Shown here in pieces: positions 45,910 through 56,717 of a stretch of 64,000 nucleotides of DNA (position 1 is the first letter of the stretch; each line of letters starts with the position of its first letter). This DNA is from Clarireedia homoeocarpa (Eukaryota > Ascomycota > Leotiomycetes > Helotiales > Rutstroemiaceae). The notes beneath the pieces were generated by a model. The model was not told the origin of the DNA, did no database searches, and worked only from the letters and a program-made list of their open reading frames with translations. The stretch spans positions 146,361 to 210,360 of the forward strand of contig LNKV01000045.1 in NCBI GenBank assembly GCA_001465935.1, read 5' to 3'. The position numbers were made by a program, and so were the translations under genes.

Positions 45910-46409
45910 GGGGTCGTTTTTAGGAACTGAGATAGACTATTGTTGCGGAATCTCAAAGGAGAGGGTTTATAACTGTGAAAATCAGAGCTCTTAGAGAAAT
46001 ACTTGTATTGAACTGAACTGAACTGATCTATCTGCTCTTCAACTAACTATATAACAGCTTGGAGGAGGTTTATATCCTTAAGCTATAGTAAATTAACGAT
46101 TCTAGTATATTCTGTAGCTTACAAATAAAAAATAATAGAAAATCGGCGTTTGTATATTATTCCTCGATCTGGGAATACCTTTATTTATCGATTACGAATG
46201 CTGTCGAGATAGCAGTGGAGAATGATATAGATCTTATTCTCACAACCATCGACGCAGCTCAATCGCTATCAATGAATCCAACCCAACGTCTATAAGATTG
46301 AGTGACGCATCTATATCCTCTTCAGTTCTCATAATAAAACTAGTTATCTTCCTTCCAATCTCAGCTGCCAAAAATTCTGTGCTCGACTTCTCTTTCAGCA
46401 GATCCGGCT

Positions 46410-46911
46410 TAGGCTGCGGCGGAAGCCCAGCGGATTGGGGCCCCAATAGGCGGGTTCCTGATCCTTATAGGGCCCCATTGGGTGGACTGAGAAAATGAAA
46501 ACCCGGCCCACGACCCAAGGGGTCAGTGCAGAGTAGTTAAGTGGGGGAAAACAGAGGTTTTACAGGGGTTAATGTCATGTGTTACTTTAGTTACAGGCCG
46601 AATAAATCAAAACACTGGGTCCTATATCATTCCTAGTATTTAATACTCTTTGGGTATAAGATACCAGAAAACAAGATTGATTTGGAGTATAAAGGCTACA
46701 TATTTGCCTATAATGCTACTGTATTAAGCAAGGTGCTGGAAGGTTCCTAGACCCAGTGTTTTGATTTATTTGGCCTGTAACGAAGTAGTCATATGACAGT
46801 CCTTGGCAACCTATCGGGTACCCAGTAGGTGGGTTGAGAAGCTCGTGGGGACCCAGTGGGCGGGACAAGAAGTTGAAACCCCGGCCTATGGGGTCCCACG
46901 CCGCAGCCGGA
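46410..46911. mobile_element. hAT-like non-autonomous element, insertion 1
   Basis: Begins TAGGCTGCGGC and ends GCCGCAGCC at about 46908. It is flanked by near-identical 8-mers ATCCGGCT (46402-46409) and TTCCGGCT (46912-46919). It sits in the linker before the ACP of the degraded PKS and carries MITE family 1 copy 2 inside it. Removing the element with one flanking copy would place both PKS frames in register. Confidence 0.78.
46591..46780. mobile_element. MITE family 1, copy 2 (nested)
   Basis: 190 bases with terminal inverted repeats of 31 bases that differ at one position (left starts TTACAGGCCGAATAAATC, right ends GATTTATTTGGCCTGTAA). It is nested in hAT-like insertion 1, so it arrived later. 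It is homologous to 16381-16558. Confidence 0.85.
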
Positions 46912-48410
46912 TTCCGGCTGATTCTCAACTCGCGCAAGGAATTCTTTCAACTTACTCGATCCGCTCAATACCTGCGACGCTTTCTCACTGGTAGCATTAT
47001 GATAAACACCCATCCGTCGGTCCAGCTTCCAAGTTGCACGATCCGACGGATCATCCAGCGGTATCTCCGATAGTAATCCCATCACAATATGACCCTTATT
47101 CACCCACACTCCTCCACTCCTATCCTCATTCCTTTCCATCCCCACTGGCAACGAATTCCAAATCGCCAACTCCAAAAACTTCAAAAGCGCCCTCTCATCC
47201 AAAAACCAATGCCCCTGCGCCTTCAACTTCCTCCTCGCCTCCCTATTCTCCGCCAAACCCCACCCCCTCAATCGGTGCTACATCTAACACCGAAGCGGGC
47301 AACCCGAGTGTATGTCGATATTGGCAGAACGCTTCCATGAATGTATTCGCCGCGTTGTAGTTGCTCTGGCCAGGCTGGTAGTACACCGTGCTCAGCGAGC
47401 TTGTTAGCACGAAGAAATCTAATGTCTCGTTTCCAAGCGCCACAATGCAGATTCCAAGCGCCGTCTACTTTCGGCGCGAGAACTTCTACCCATTGCACGT
47501 ATGTCATGTCGAGGATAGAGGCGTCGCGTAGTTGCATCGCGAGATGGATTACCCCTTTTATGGGTGCAGGGGCGGCAAAGATTACGCGCTGGATATCGGA
47601 GGGGTTTTGAGCGTGGCCCCGGATGCTGGTCGCACGGCAGCCCATGCTGGAGAGCTCGGCGAGGAGGGCTTGCGATTGAGGGGTTAGGCCGGCGTTGGGG
47701 GAAAGGAAGAGTAGGTTGTGGGCGCCGTGTTCGCCGAGGTAGATGGAGATGGAGCGGCCGAGACCGCCGTACCCGCCGGTTATTAGGTAGGTGGCGTTGG
47801 GGGAGAAGTGCATAGAAGGTGGAGGCTGGAGATGGGGTGGAAGTGGTTGGATGGATAGAGACTTGGGTGCTAGGATGAGAGGCGTGGGGGTTTTTGCATT
47901 GACTCCATTGGTGAGATAGTTGTGCTTGTTGCTAGAGATGCCATTCTTGGGAGGATGATAGAAGTCTCCTGTACATATGAGATTAGCCTTCGTTTACTTC
48001 GTTTACAACGGAACAGGATACACTAACCTCCAAGCCACTATAGCTTGCGGGATAACTCTCAATAGACCCCTTAGGAGTATCAAACGACATCATCTCAAAG
48101 CACTGATCCCCACAACAACCATCATCTCCATTCCCCACCTCGAATTTCTCCATCGCTCTCAACTCACCATGCAAATCAAACGGATGATACCTCCCCACTA
48201 GGCTGCGACTTTAACCCAGTGGGTGGGTGGATACCCAGTGGGTGGGTGGGTGGATACCCAGTGGGTGGGTGGGTGGGTTGAACATACTGATGGGTAACCC
48301 ACCCACTACCCAGTGGGTTACCCATATATAAATATACATAATATATACAAAATATATATAATATATACTAGGGAATTACGGTACAATTGAGAGTAGCTTA
48401 CTTTTAGTAG

Positions 48411-48458
48411 GTGACGCTCCGCTGGCTCTCCGAGGGCCACTACTGTGAAGACAGACTA
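48411..48458. repeat. Dispersed 48-base repeat, copy 1
   Basis: GTGACGCTCCGCTGGCTCTC and the following bases up to CAGACTA match 53887-53935 at roughly 85 percent. Differences are transitions. The class is unknown. Confidence 0.65.
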
Positions 48459-48469
48459 TTTGTATACTA

Positions 48470-48680
48470 CTATTTACTATACTATTCGCTATGCTATTCG
48501 CCATACTATTCGCTATGCTATTCGCTATGCTATTCGCTATACTATTCGCTATGCTATTCGCCATGCCATTCGCCATACTATTCGCCATGCCATTAGCTAT
48601 GCCATTAGCCATGCCATGCCATTCGCCATGCCATTCGCCATGCCATAAGCTATGCTATTAGCTATACTATATATCACAAG
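48470..48680. repeat. Simple tandem array 1 (CTATTCGCCATG type)
   Basis: About 16 imperfect copies of a 10-12-base motif such as CTATTCGCTATG. The open frames rich in MANSIANS or YSLCYS repeats are artefacts of this array. Confidence 0.8.
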
Positions 48681-48683
48681 CCA

Positions 48684-48770
48684 TACTATCCCTCCCTATG
48701 AATAAAGGTTAATTTTTTCTACGTTTTGCCAAATAAAAATTTAACCTTTATTCATAGAGGAGGATAGTAC
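48684..48770. repeat. Hairpin element between the two tandem arrays
   Basis: Arms of about 35 bases (left includes CTATGAATAAAGGTTAATTT, right AAATTTAACCTTTATTCATAG) around a short centre. It could be a tiny folded MITE. Confidence 0.7.
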
Positions 48771-48834
48771 TATAGGCTATACTATGAGCTATCGTATAAG
48801 CTATCATATAAGCTATCAGAAAAGAGAATAATAT

Positions 48835-48924
48835 ACAGGCAAAAAGTTGTGTAATTGGTTAGGAGGGTTTCCCTCCGAGATGTGTCTAATCTAAGCGACG
48901 CCAAGGGCATATACTAAACTAGGG
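48835..48924. repeat. Dispersed repeat, copy C
   Basis: Matches the repeat at 9424-9512 (starts CAGGCAAAAAG, ends ACTAAACTAGGGT). It sits inside hAT-like insertion 2. Confidence 0.75.
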
Positions 48925-48929
48925 TATGA

Positions 48930-49145
48930 TGAGCTATGCTATGCGCCATGGCATGCGCCATGCCATGCGCCATGCTATTAGCCATGCCATTAGCTATGCC
49001 ATTAGCCATGCCATGAGCTATCCCATTTGCTATGCCATTTGCCATGCCATTCGCCATGCCATTTGCTATGTCATTAGCCATACTATATGTCATAAGCCAT
49101 ACCATGAGCCATACCATCCCATGAGCTATGCTATTAGCTATACCC
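48930..49145. repeat. Simple tandem array 2 (GCCATGCCATTAG type)
   Basis: Imperfect copies of a motif related to array 1, such as GCCATGCCATTAGCTATG. Not coding. Confidence 0.8.
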
Positions 49146-50956
49146 CTGGCCTCAGGCATTGCTGATTTTGATAGGGTCGGCACCTAAACCTCTGTACTTG
49201 CTTTACTGCCCGGCAGTAAAAAAAAAAAGGTATTTATAACTAATCAGAAGCCCAGATTTAAAGCAACTCTCAGTACTGGGTCACGTGTAGGCTAGAATAT
49301 TAAGGTAGCAAGCTGCTAATTAAAGTAATAAGCTGTTAATAAATACTAATTTCTATAGTTTTATAAATACTAATACTAATAGCGATTTACTTTATTTTTA
49401 TAAAAATCACGTGCAAGTCTTGAGAAATCACGTGTAGGTTCTTGGCAACCTATGGGTAATCCATGGATAGGTAGATCACCTACCCAACCTACCCACACTA
49501 CCCATGGGTTACCCATGGGTAGGTTGAAAAGTCCAAAAACCCACCTATGGGTACCCACGCCGCAGCCTACTCCCAACTTTAACCACCCTCTCATACACAA
49601 CGAACTCCCGGTCCGGCGCAAGCCCACCCAGATTTCCCTCTCCCTGTCTCAAGACTTTCCGGAACACATCCACAACATGTCTTCCAAAATTAGGGTTTTC
49701 GGTCGCAATTTCGAGCGCGGTGAGTAAGAGGTCGAGCTCTGATCGCGCGGTGCGGATGATTCCGAGGGATTGGCCGCTATATAGGTCCGGGCAGGATACT
49801 TGTTTGGGGGGCATGAGCCAAAGGAGATTGGCGTTATAGTTGTTTAGCTTATGGAGAAAGTTCTGGAAGAGCTTGAAGTTGGTCTCGATTAGGGGGTCGA
49901 AGAAAGGAGTTTCGAGGTCGAGGGTGACTATAAAATCGCCTGTTATGGATGATGATGATGATAATGATAATGCTGCGTCATGGAAGTTGACGAACTGCGA
50001 AGTGCAACCTTCTTTCTTTAAACCAGAAGAACCCGGTGAAAACTTGCTTCAAGATCATCACACACAATCGACACCTCTCTCAAAGAGCTCATATCATTCA
50101 CTCCCGGTTTCCTCACAACGATCGTAGCACAATAATGCCACCCCTCCCCCGCATCCAATACCACTTCCCCCGCGCCTCCCCACCCCGCCCCCTTCAACTC
50201 CCTATCCCATCTCCCCACATCCACATACGGCTCCCACTCCCTCCCGTCCCCTACCCCCAACCACCACCCTGAAAAATTCCCACAAATATAATTCGGCGCC
50301 CGAAACTTGGTACAAAACTCCGTCAACACAAGCTGTCCCCCTGCCGGAACCAACATCTGCAGATGTCTGAGCGTCTGCGACAGACTCGGCGTCGCGTGTA
50401 CTACATTTCCCGCAACTATCAAGTCGTACTCTTCCCGCCCAAACCCCTGCATCAGCGGATCCTGCGATACATCGAGAACTTTAAACTCCATATTCTTGGC
50501 GCCGGCGAAGCGCTCCCGCGCTTGTGGGAAGAATCCCGCCGAGATATCAGTGAATGTGTATTTAGTGTATAGCAGGAAACGGCGGCCTACGTTTTGCTGC
50601 TACTGTAAGCCGCGCAGGATCAGCTCCGTGGTGCCGCCTGTTCCGGCACCGACCTCAAGGATGCGGAGGTTGGGAATGATGGAGGAGAGCGTGCGGATGA
50701 AGTAGCTGTAGTCGAAGCTAACGGCGTCGTAGATACGGGCGAGGTTGTTTTCTTTCAAATGGAGCTCGAGGATGTCGAGTTGACCGGTGAACAGTGATTG
50801 AATATTGGTGGAGATTTGTATAATGGCTTCGGCGAAGGAGTTTACGAGGGCAGAGGAGGAGGCGAGGTTGCTGAATTGCTCTTTCTTGCGTTGGCGTTCA
50901 AGAGCAGGGAGGGCAACTAGATCGACAGCTGTGTTTTTCAATATAGGACATCTACC

Positions 50957-51484
50957 TAGGCTGCGGCGTGGGGCCCCATGGGCCGGGTTTTCCATTTCTT
51001 GTCCCGCCCACTGGGTCCCCATGGGCTGGGCGGGTAATAGGACAATAGGATGTCCCGCTTATAGGTTACCCAGTAGGCTGCCAAGAACCTAGCGGGCTGC
51101 TAAGAACCAATAGGCTGCTAAGAACCTAGGACCTATTTTAGACTAAGAAGTTATATAGAAAATAATTTCTACTAATCTCAAAAATATACTCTTTCTACTA
51201 TACTTTGTACCGAAAATTGAACTTGTGATTTTGTTTAGTTAAAATATTACTTATATATTCTCAACTCTATTGTAGTCTCTTCTATAATAGATTAGTTATT
51301 GCCTATTACTTATAACCCAGCTTATTACTTACTAGGTAATTAGGTAACCTACTGGGTAATGGGTAATGGGTAACCCACTGGGTAATGGGCCGGGTTTTCA
51401 TTTTCTCAGCCCACCCAGTGGGGCCCCAAAGGGTCAGCAGCCCGCCCATTGGGGCCCCGCCCACTGGGCTTCTGCCGCAGCCTA
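50957..51484. mobile_element. hAT-like non-autonomous element, insertion 3
   Basis: 528 bases with terminal TAGGCTGCGGC and GCCGCAGCCTA, flanked by perfect 8-base duplications CATCTACC (50949-50956 and 51485-51492). Eight-base target sites are typical of hAT transposons. It interrupts the methyltransferase part of the degraded PKS. No transposase is encoded. Confidence 0.85.
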
Positions 51485-53886
51485 CATCTACCCTCCAGCG
51501 CCTCATCTGCTACTCTTTCCTACCAGGCCCGATAATTCACGAGATGCGGCATACTTGGTTTTAAGTTCTTAAGCAGATGACGAGATTCAACAATACATAG
51601 AAGAGCCATTTCTTCGATAATCTGCTTTTCGTGATTGCTAGAAGTGGGTATCTTAATCAGGGAGTTGATGTCCGTGAAGTCATAGTCCGGAACCCACTTG
51701 AGACATGCTGCGCCGAACTTGTCGTCTTCGGATATGAGACTGTCGTCGGCAAGGGTGGTGAGCTTCATGCCGCGCAGGCGCAGACATGGCTTTCCGTCGG
51801 TTGTTACACCGTCGATTGTTACGGCGCCGCTTTTGGTGGAACAAGAAACTATACATTCGGTTTCCCCGCGGGAATGGTGGAATTCTAGTTCCTCTATAAG
51901 AGTTGGGACTTGCCGCTGAGTGAAGTTTCTGCAAAGACCTTTTGTTAAAGCAGCTAGTCCGACTTGGAAACTCGCATCTAGTGTCGTCGGATGTAGAAGG
52001 GGAGAATTATCTGGGTGTTCTGATGGGCTGGATAGTTTAGCAGCGGCGAGTATATCTATAGTGGAAGCTCTGAGGCTCTCAACTCGACGGAATGTGGGCC
52101 CGTATGCTAGCCCTAGTTCTTGCCATCGCTTCATACCAGTTCTTAGTGACCACTCGTCTAGGTAGAGGGTTTTTATTGATTGTAGGAGAAAACATATTCT
52201 CTGGTTGTCCAATAAACCCCTTAAAATGTTGGATCCAGGTCGACCCAGTGTACGAGGCAACTGTGAAGCCATACATATTTCCACCACCCTCGATATCAGT
52301 CCGATTCCGAAGATGCAAAGAAGTTACCACCTCCAAAGTTCTTTCGTCAAGTAAAAGCTGCTACGGCGATGGTTTTGGATAATGAACAAAATAGCCTTCC
52401 TGAACTCCGCTCACTTGACGGAAAGCTTCACCAGCCATAGAAACATAAGCCGCGAAAGGGAAGACAATATCGCCCTTGACCTGATGATCTGCCAGCCAGG
52501 GTACATCGTCCAGACTGAGCATCACCCGCCAGACGGGATCATTGTCTGTAGTTTGCGGGACTCGGAGTCCTAGAAGTTCGTGATGACCAAATCGTCTTGG
52601 TCTCCAAGCTTTACTAACCCGGCTTTCGTACCAGTATGAATTTGAGTGATTCCATGGATAGCGGGGGAGGTCAGTCAGAACTTCCTTCTGGGATTAGGTT
52701 ATTCCATTTGATAGAAATACCGTGCTGGAAGAGCGTCCCGAGTGCCTTTAGCATGCTGCTTGTACTATGCGATGAGCGAACAAAAGTAGAGCAATAGTTG
52801 CAAGCTACACCCGCAGCAGAGCAGATTTGTCTCGCCATCCCAGCCAGTGTTGAATGCGGGCCAATTTCAACCAGGTAGTTACTCCCTTGCTCGTGTAATG
52901 CAGATGTCAAGGAGGTATTAAATCGTACCGGTGACACCAAATTGGTGATCTAGTAATCTACCGAGAGGGCTTTGCCCGAGACAATTCTTTCGTTCGAAAC
53001 ACTCGAGAACATGGGCACCAATAGATCTTTCCGTGTAATAGATCTGGACTGCAACTCATCCTCTAATAGTTCCCGGTACTTGTGGGAGAGAGGTACCATA
53101 TGCTGAGAATGATAAGCCATATCTACCTTCAATCTCTGAGCCAAAACACCAGTATGACTCTCTCTAATATCATCGAGAATCACATTCAGCACATCCTCAT
53201 CCCCAGAAATAGTCGTCGAGCTCGGACTATTCTCACAAGCTACTACTACTCCTGGTCTCAAAAACCGACTAGCAGTCAAAGCATCCAGCCCAACCGCCGC
53301 CATCCCGCCTTTCACTTCCTGATCGCGCATCACAAAGCCCCGGTAATACGCAACAATAATCGCCTCTTCCATACTAACCGCAGCAGCCGCATACGCTGCT
53401 GCGATTTCACCGCTCGAGTGGCCCACCACTGCACTCGGACGTGCACCCGCTGGGAGATACACGTTCAGAAGTGCGATTTGAAGGGCAGTGCAGACGGGTC
53501 GTAAGATTTCTGCGTGGTGGATCTGGCTTTTTCTAGGGGGTTTTTGGAGTTCCCCTTCGAGGGTCCACTCGGGTGGGTGTTGCATGCTTTGGAGAATCGA
53601 GTCCATGGTTTGGATGGCTTGCAGGAATATAGCGTTATTTGTTAAAGGAAAAGTCTATCAAGTTAAAGATACTATAGTCGATATAAAGAAGTTTTGCTAG
53701 TTTCTTCTCTATAAAATTGACTTATAGAGACTCTATAAGTCTCTACCGACCTATATAGTCTTGGACTTAAAAAGGTCGTTAAAATGAAAAATCAATGAAT
53801 CAAGGACCCTACCAAGTCTGTCCGGCTTCCCCGGGTACATATGGATATACTAAGTTTTATACAGATAGATATATAGAAAAAAAGTG

Positions 53887-53935
53887 GATGACGCTCCGCT
53901 GGCTCTCCGGGGGCCACTGCCGTGGAGGCAGACTA
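53887..53935. repeat. Dispersed 48-base repeat, copy 2
   Basis: Matches 48411-48458 (GATGACGCTCCGCTGGCTCT and onward). This copy is richer in G and C. Confidence 0.65.
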
Positions 53936-53974
53936 GACTTCCTTCCACTTACAACTAACTAACGTAAGTAAGTA

Positions 53975-54052
53975 GGTAGAGGGACACACTTTTACGAGAC
54001 CGGATTACCAGGGGCGGCAACGCTTCCTGGTAATCCGGTCCCATAAAAGTCA
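53975..54052. repeat. Strong hairpin
   Basis: GACCGGATTACCAGG and CCTGGTAATCCGGTC are perfect inverted arms around 13 bases. The arms extend with a few mismatches to CACTTTTACGA and ATAAAAGT. A folded mobile-element remnant is one explanation. Confidence 0.7.
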
Positions 54053-54971
54053 ATTACCGCGGCCGGGGAAACCAGTTGAACGGAGAGGAAAAAAAATCTC
54101 CGTTACTCCGTGATTTTTGTGGATATACTAAGCCTCGACCACCAAGATTGACTGGGTTATTCCCACCCCTATGGAGGCGAGGGAGGTTGATCGTCTACTT
54201 CGGTACTACACTGGCCCATTACACACAACTTCGCTTTCTGTACAGGCGCCCACCTGCCCCAATCGAGGTCTAATGGGAACTGCTCGGAGAGAGGGTCTCC
54301 ACGCACATTATAAAGTACTTGTAAGTTTAATACGTAAGCGGATTTATTGATAGGACGGGGTCGCCAGTTAGGAAGATGGGGCGTCTTGACTAGAGTTTAG
54401 CATCTCCCGATAACAGAACCCCGACACCCTATGGAATGGATAACGGTCGCGAGAAGCGTATATCACGTGTGGGCCCTTTATCGATCAATTGCTATTACGC
54501 CCTTCGGTTCTAACATCCTACCAAATCTATACAACATTCCCTATGGCATCTTGCACCAAGCTCCGTGTAGCCGTCGCCGGCGCAGTCTTTATATATATGT
54601 GTGTATTGACGCGTTAGAAAAGAGGAAAAGAAGGGGAAATCCTAGAATGCAAATATGTGGGCATCAGCGACAGGACTGTAAATCTGTAGCCCCACATGAC
54701 CCGCACCCGCTTCTGATGTCGTTGGGATGTATCCCCACCCGGCAGGGATTGGGTGCCCTCCTTTACCCGCAACCTTAAGTCGGATCATCTGGCTCAAGCC
54801 GCGCCCAAAGGCACGATATTCCCCGAGTCACAACTGCGACGCAAAGTAGTGCCGAAAAGGCCGGCGATTAAGCAAGTCACCTGTATATAACCCTGACGGT
54901 AGAATGGACGGTCAATGAATCCCTTTTCCATCAATCAATAAATCCAGGCCTCGAACCATCCCTTACTCAGA

Positions 54972-56717
54972 ATGTTTGCCTTGCTCGGCACCTATGACCC
55001 CCTCGACGCCTGCGCTCGCCATGGCCTAATAGGGGTAATCTTACGCGTCCTTGTAGGAATTATCAGTCTGGTATGTTTTTTTCAGTGTTCTATCCCCGAA
55101 CTATCTCTAACAGCTCAGAGCTTTCTATATTTTCTCCTTTTGCTCCCGCTCTACAATGTCTTCCTGCACCCCCTACGACACATGCCCGGACCAAAGCTGT
55201 GGGCGGCGACGCAACTTTTTTACTCCAGGAGCGTCGTTAAAGGCCTGGTCCACAAAGACCTACTTGAGCTCCATCTCGTTTATGGCCCAGTGGTCCGCGT
55301 AGCACCCGACACTGTCAATGTTCTACATCCAGAAGGCCAAAGAGATCTAAAAGGCCATCGAAAAGGCGGCCTAGACGAGAACGAAAAGGATCCTGTTAAC
55401 TATGCGCCAAACGCCAACAGCCTCCTTGGCGCCCCCCGTGAGGAACACTCAATGCAACGTCGAATACTATCCCATGCTTTCTCTGCCCAAACGATGATGG
55501 AGCAGCAACCCATCATCCGTGGGTATATTGATAAGCTCTTCGAAGGTCTCCGGAGGACCTCCCAGAACGGAACACAACTGGTCGAGATGACGTCGTGGTT
55601 GAATTGGCTTACCTTTGACATCATCGGTGACTTGGCATTCGGCGAGTCCTTCGGATGTCTAGAGAACTCGCGCTACCACTCTTGGGTGTCTCTCACTTTT
55701 GACGTGCTTAAGTTCATCCGCCTTCGAACCGAGATACAAAGATTCGGACCTTTGGCCTCCCTAATGCAAGGCTTCCTGATTGGAACCCTGACAAAAAATT
55801 ATAAAGAGAACCTTGAGCTAGCGACAGTACGAGTCCGTAAAAGTATCGACTCAGGCACGAATCGACCAGATTTTATTAATAAAATGATTCAGGGTGGGAA
55901 GAAAAAAGACTATGTAAGCCCCCGGACGACTTTTCTGCCTAGCACTCACACTGATCTCTATCTCAGCCTCTATCTTTCGAGAAGCTGGTAGCGAACGCAG
56001 AGCTCATCGTTGTAGCCGGCTCGGAAACCACTGCAACGCTTCTGTCTGGCGCCATTTACTTCCTGACCATGAGCCCCCAATTCCTCACCAAGTTGACTGG
56101 CGAGGTTCGCTCCGCATACGAAAATGAGGCTGATATTGATCTACTCAACACACAAAATCTTACCTACCTTAATGCGGTCGTCAACGAATCTCTCCGAATC
56201 TACACACCAGTGCCAGGTAGCGGACCCCGAATCACAGCACGTGGTGGCAGTATGATTGCCGGTTACTTTATTCCCCAGAACGTACGTATGGACACGCACT
56301 GAGTGTGAATAAATGGTGATAATCTTGAACAGACTATTGTTGATATTAACATGTGGACTGTCCACCATGATCCGAACTCGTTTACTTTGCCGGATTCTTT
56401 CGTTCCTGAGCGCTGGCTAGGAGATGAGCGTTTTAAAAATGATAGGCTGGACGCCGTCGAACCCTTCTCCGCTGGGCCCCGTAATTGTATTGGTAGGAAG
56501 TAGGTCTATATAGTCCACCCCTATTCCGAAGTGGAGAGCTAATAAAATCCAAAGTCTTGCCTATGCTGAAATCAGGATGGTCTTGGCTCGGCTTGTCTGG
56601 AACTTCGATATTGAAATCAGTCATGAGGACAGGGATTGGGTTGTGGACCAGAAAGCTTACACCGTCTGGGAGAAGCCTGAGTTGCATATATGGTTGAAGC
56701 CTAGAAAGAGAATGTAG
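54972..56717 (+). CDS. Cytochrome P450 monooxygenase D
   Basis: Four exons (54972-55913, 55967-56281, 56333-56499, 56555-56717) give 528 residues. The N-terminus has two hydrophobic stretches, then YNVFLHPLRHMPGPKLWAA. The I-helix motif is AGSETTAT, ExxR is ESLRIYTP, and the haem loop PFSAGPRNCIGRN is split by the last intron. All key residues are present and no stop occurs. It is a paralogue of P450 B by its hinge and haem regions. It has no palindrome upstream and lies beyond the degraded reducing PKS, so it may once have belonged to that second pathway. It appears functional. Confidence 0.9.

Larger units (their letters stand above)
48199..49569. mobile_element. hAT-like non-autonomous element, insertion 2
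   Basis: A 1371-base insertion with TAGGCTGCG at the left and GCCGCAGCCTA at the right, flanked by CTCCCCAC (48191-48198) and CTCCCAAC (49570-49577), an 8-base duplication with one change. It interrupts the segment between the methyltransferase and KR parts of the degraded PKS. It contains GGGTGGGTGGA repeats, two simple tandem arrays, a hairpin element and other dispersed repeats, so it has collected or expanded sequence. Confidence 0.78.
46240..53655 (-). pseudogene. Reducing polyketide synthase, heavily degraded
   Basis: Pieces read on the minus strand in domain order. An AT domain has GHSSGEIAAAYA (53655-52950) with the rest after a stop (to 52671). A DH domain has LADHQVKGDIVFP and LHPTTLDASFQ (52600-51520). 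A C-methyltransferase has LEVGAGTGGTTELIL (51022-50018). Next come a structural segment with LGIIRTARSELDL, a KR with TYLITGGYGGLGRSISIYLG (47810-47240) and an ACP with GLDSLIAIELRRW. No KS is present: coding similarity stops at about 53655. I see no enoylreductase. In-frame stops lie at 52950, 52361, 51520 and 50600, each explained by one C-to-T or G-to-A change. Small indels occur near 52670 and 47430. Three hAT-like elements interrupt it. It cannot encode a working enzyme. No palindrome is associated. Confidence 0.92.
53656..54971. other. Gene-free interval after the PKS wreck
   Basis: Coding similarity to the PKS ends abruptly at about 53655 and is replaced by AT-rich sequence. There is no gene. 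It contains a short inverted repeat (TAGAGACT and AGTCTCTA near 53725), the repeat copy at 53887-53935, a hairpin at 53975-54052 and the promoter of P450 D. No CGG-N3-CCG palindrome is seen. Confidence 0.55.

Noticed and set aside
45767..45994. Open frame over the 23-base minisatellite
   Set aside because: Created by the repeat; unit length is not a multiple of three, so the apparent protein is meaningless.
46716..47271. Frames reading through the hAT-like element into the PKS
   Set aside because: The parts inside the element translate inverted-repeat DNA; only the flanking KR and ACP pieces are genuine coding remnants.
48376..48648. Open frames with MANSIANS-like or YSLCYS-like repeats
   Set aside because: They are translations of a simple tandem DNA array and appear in several frames; not a protein.
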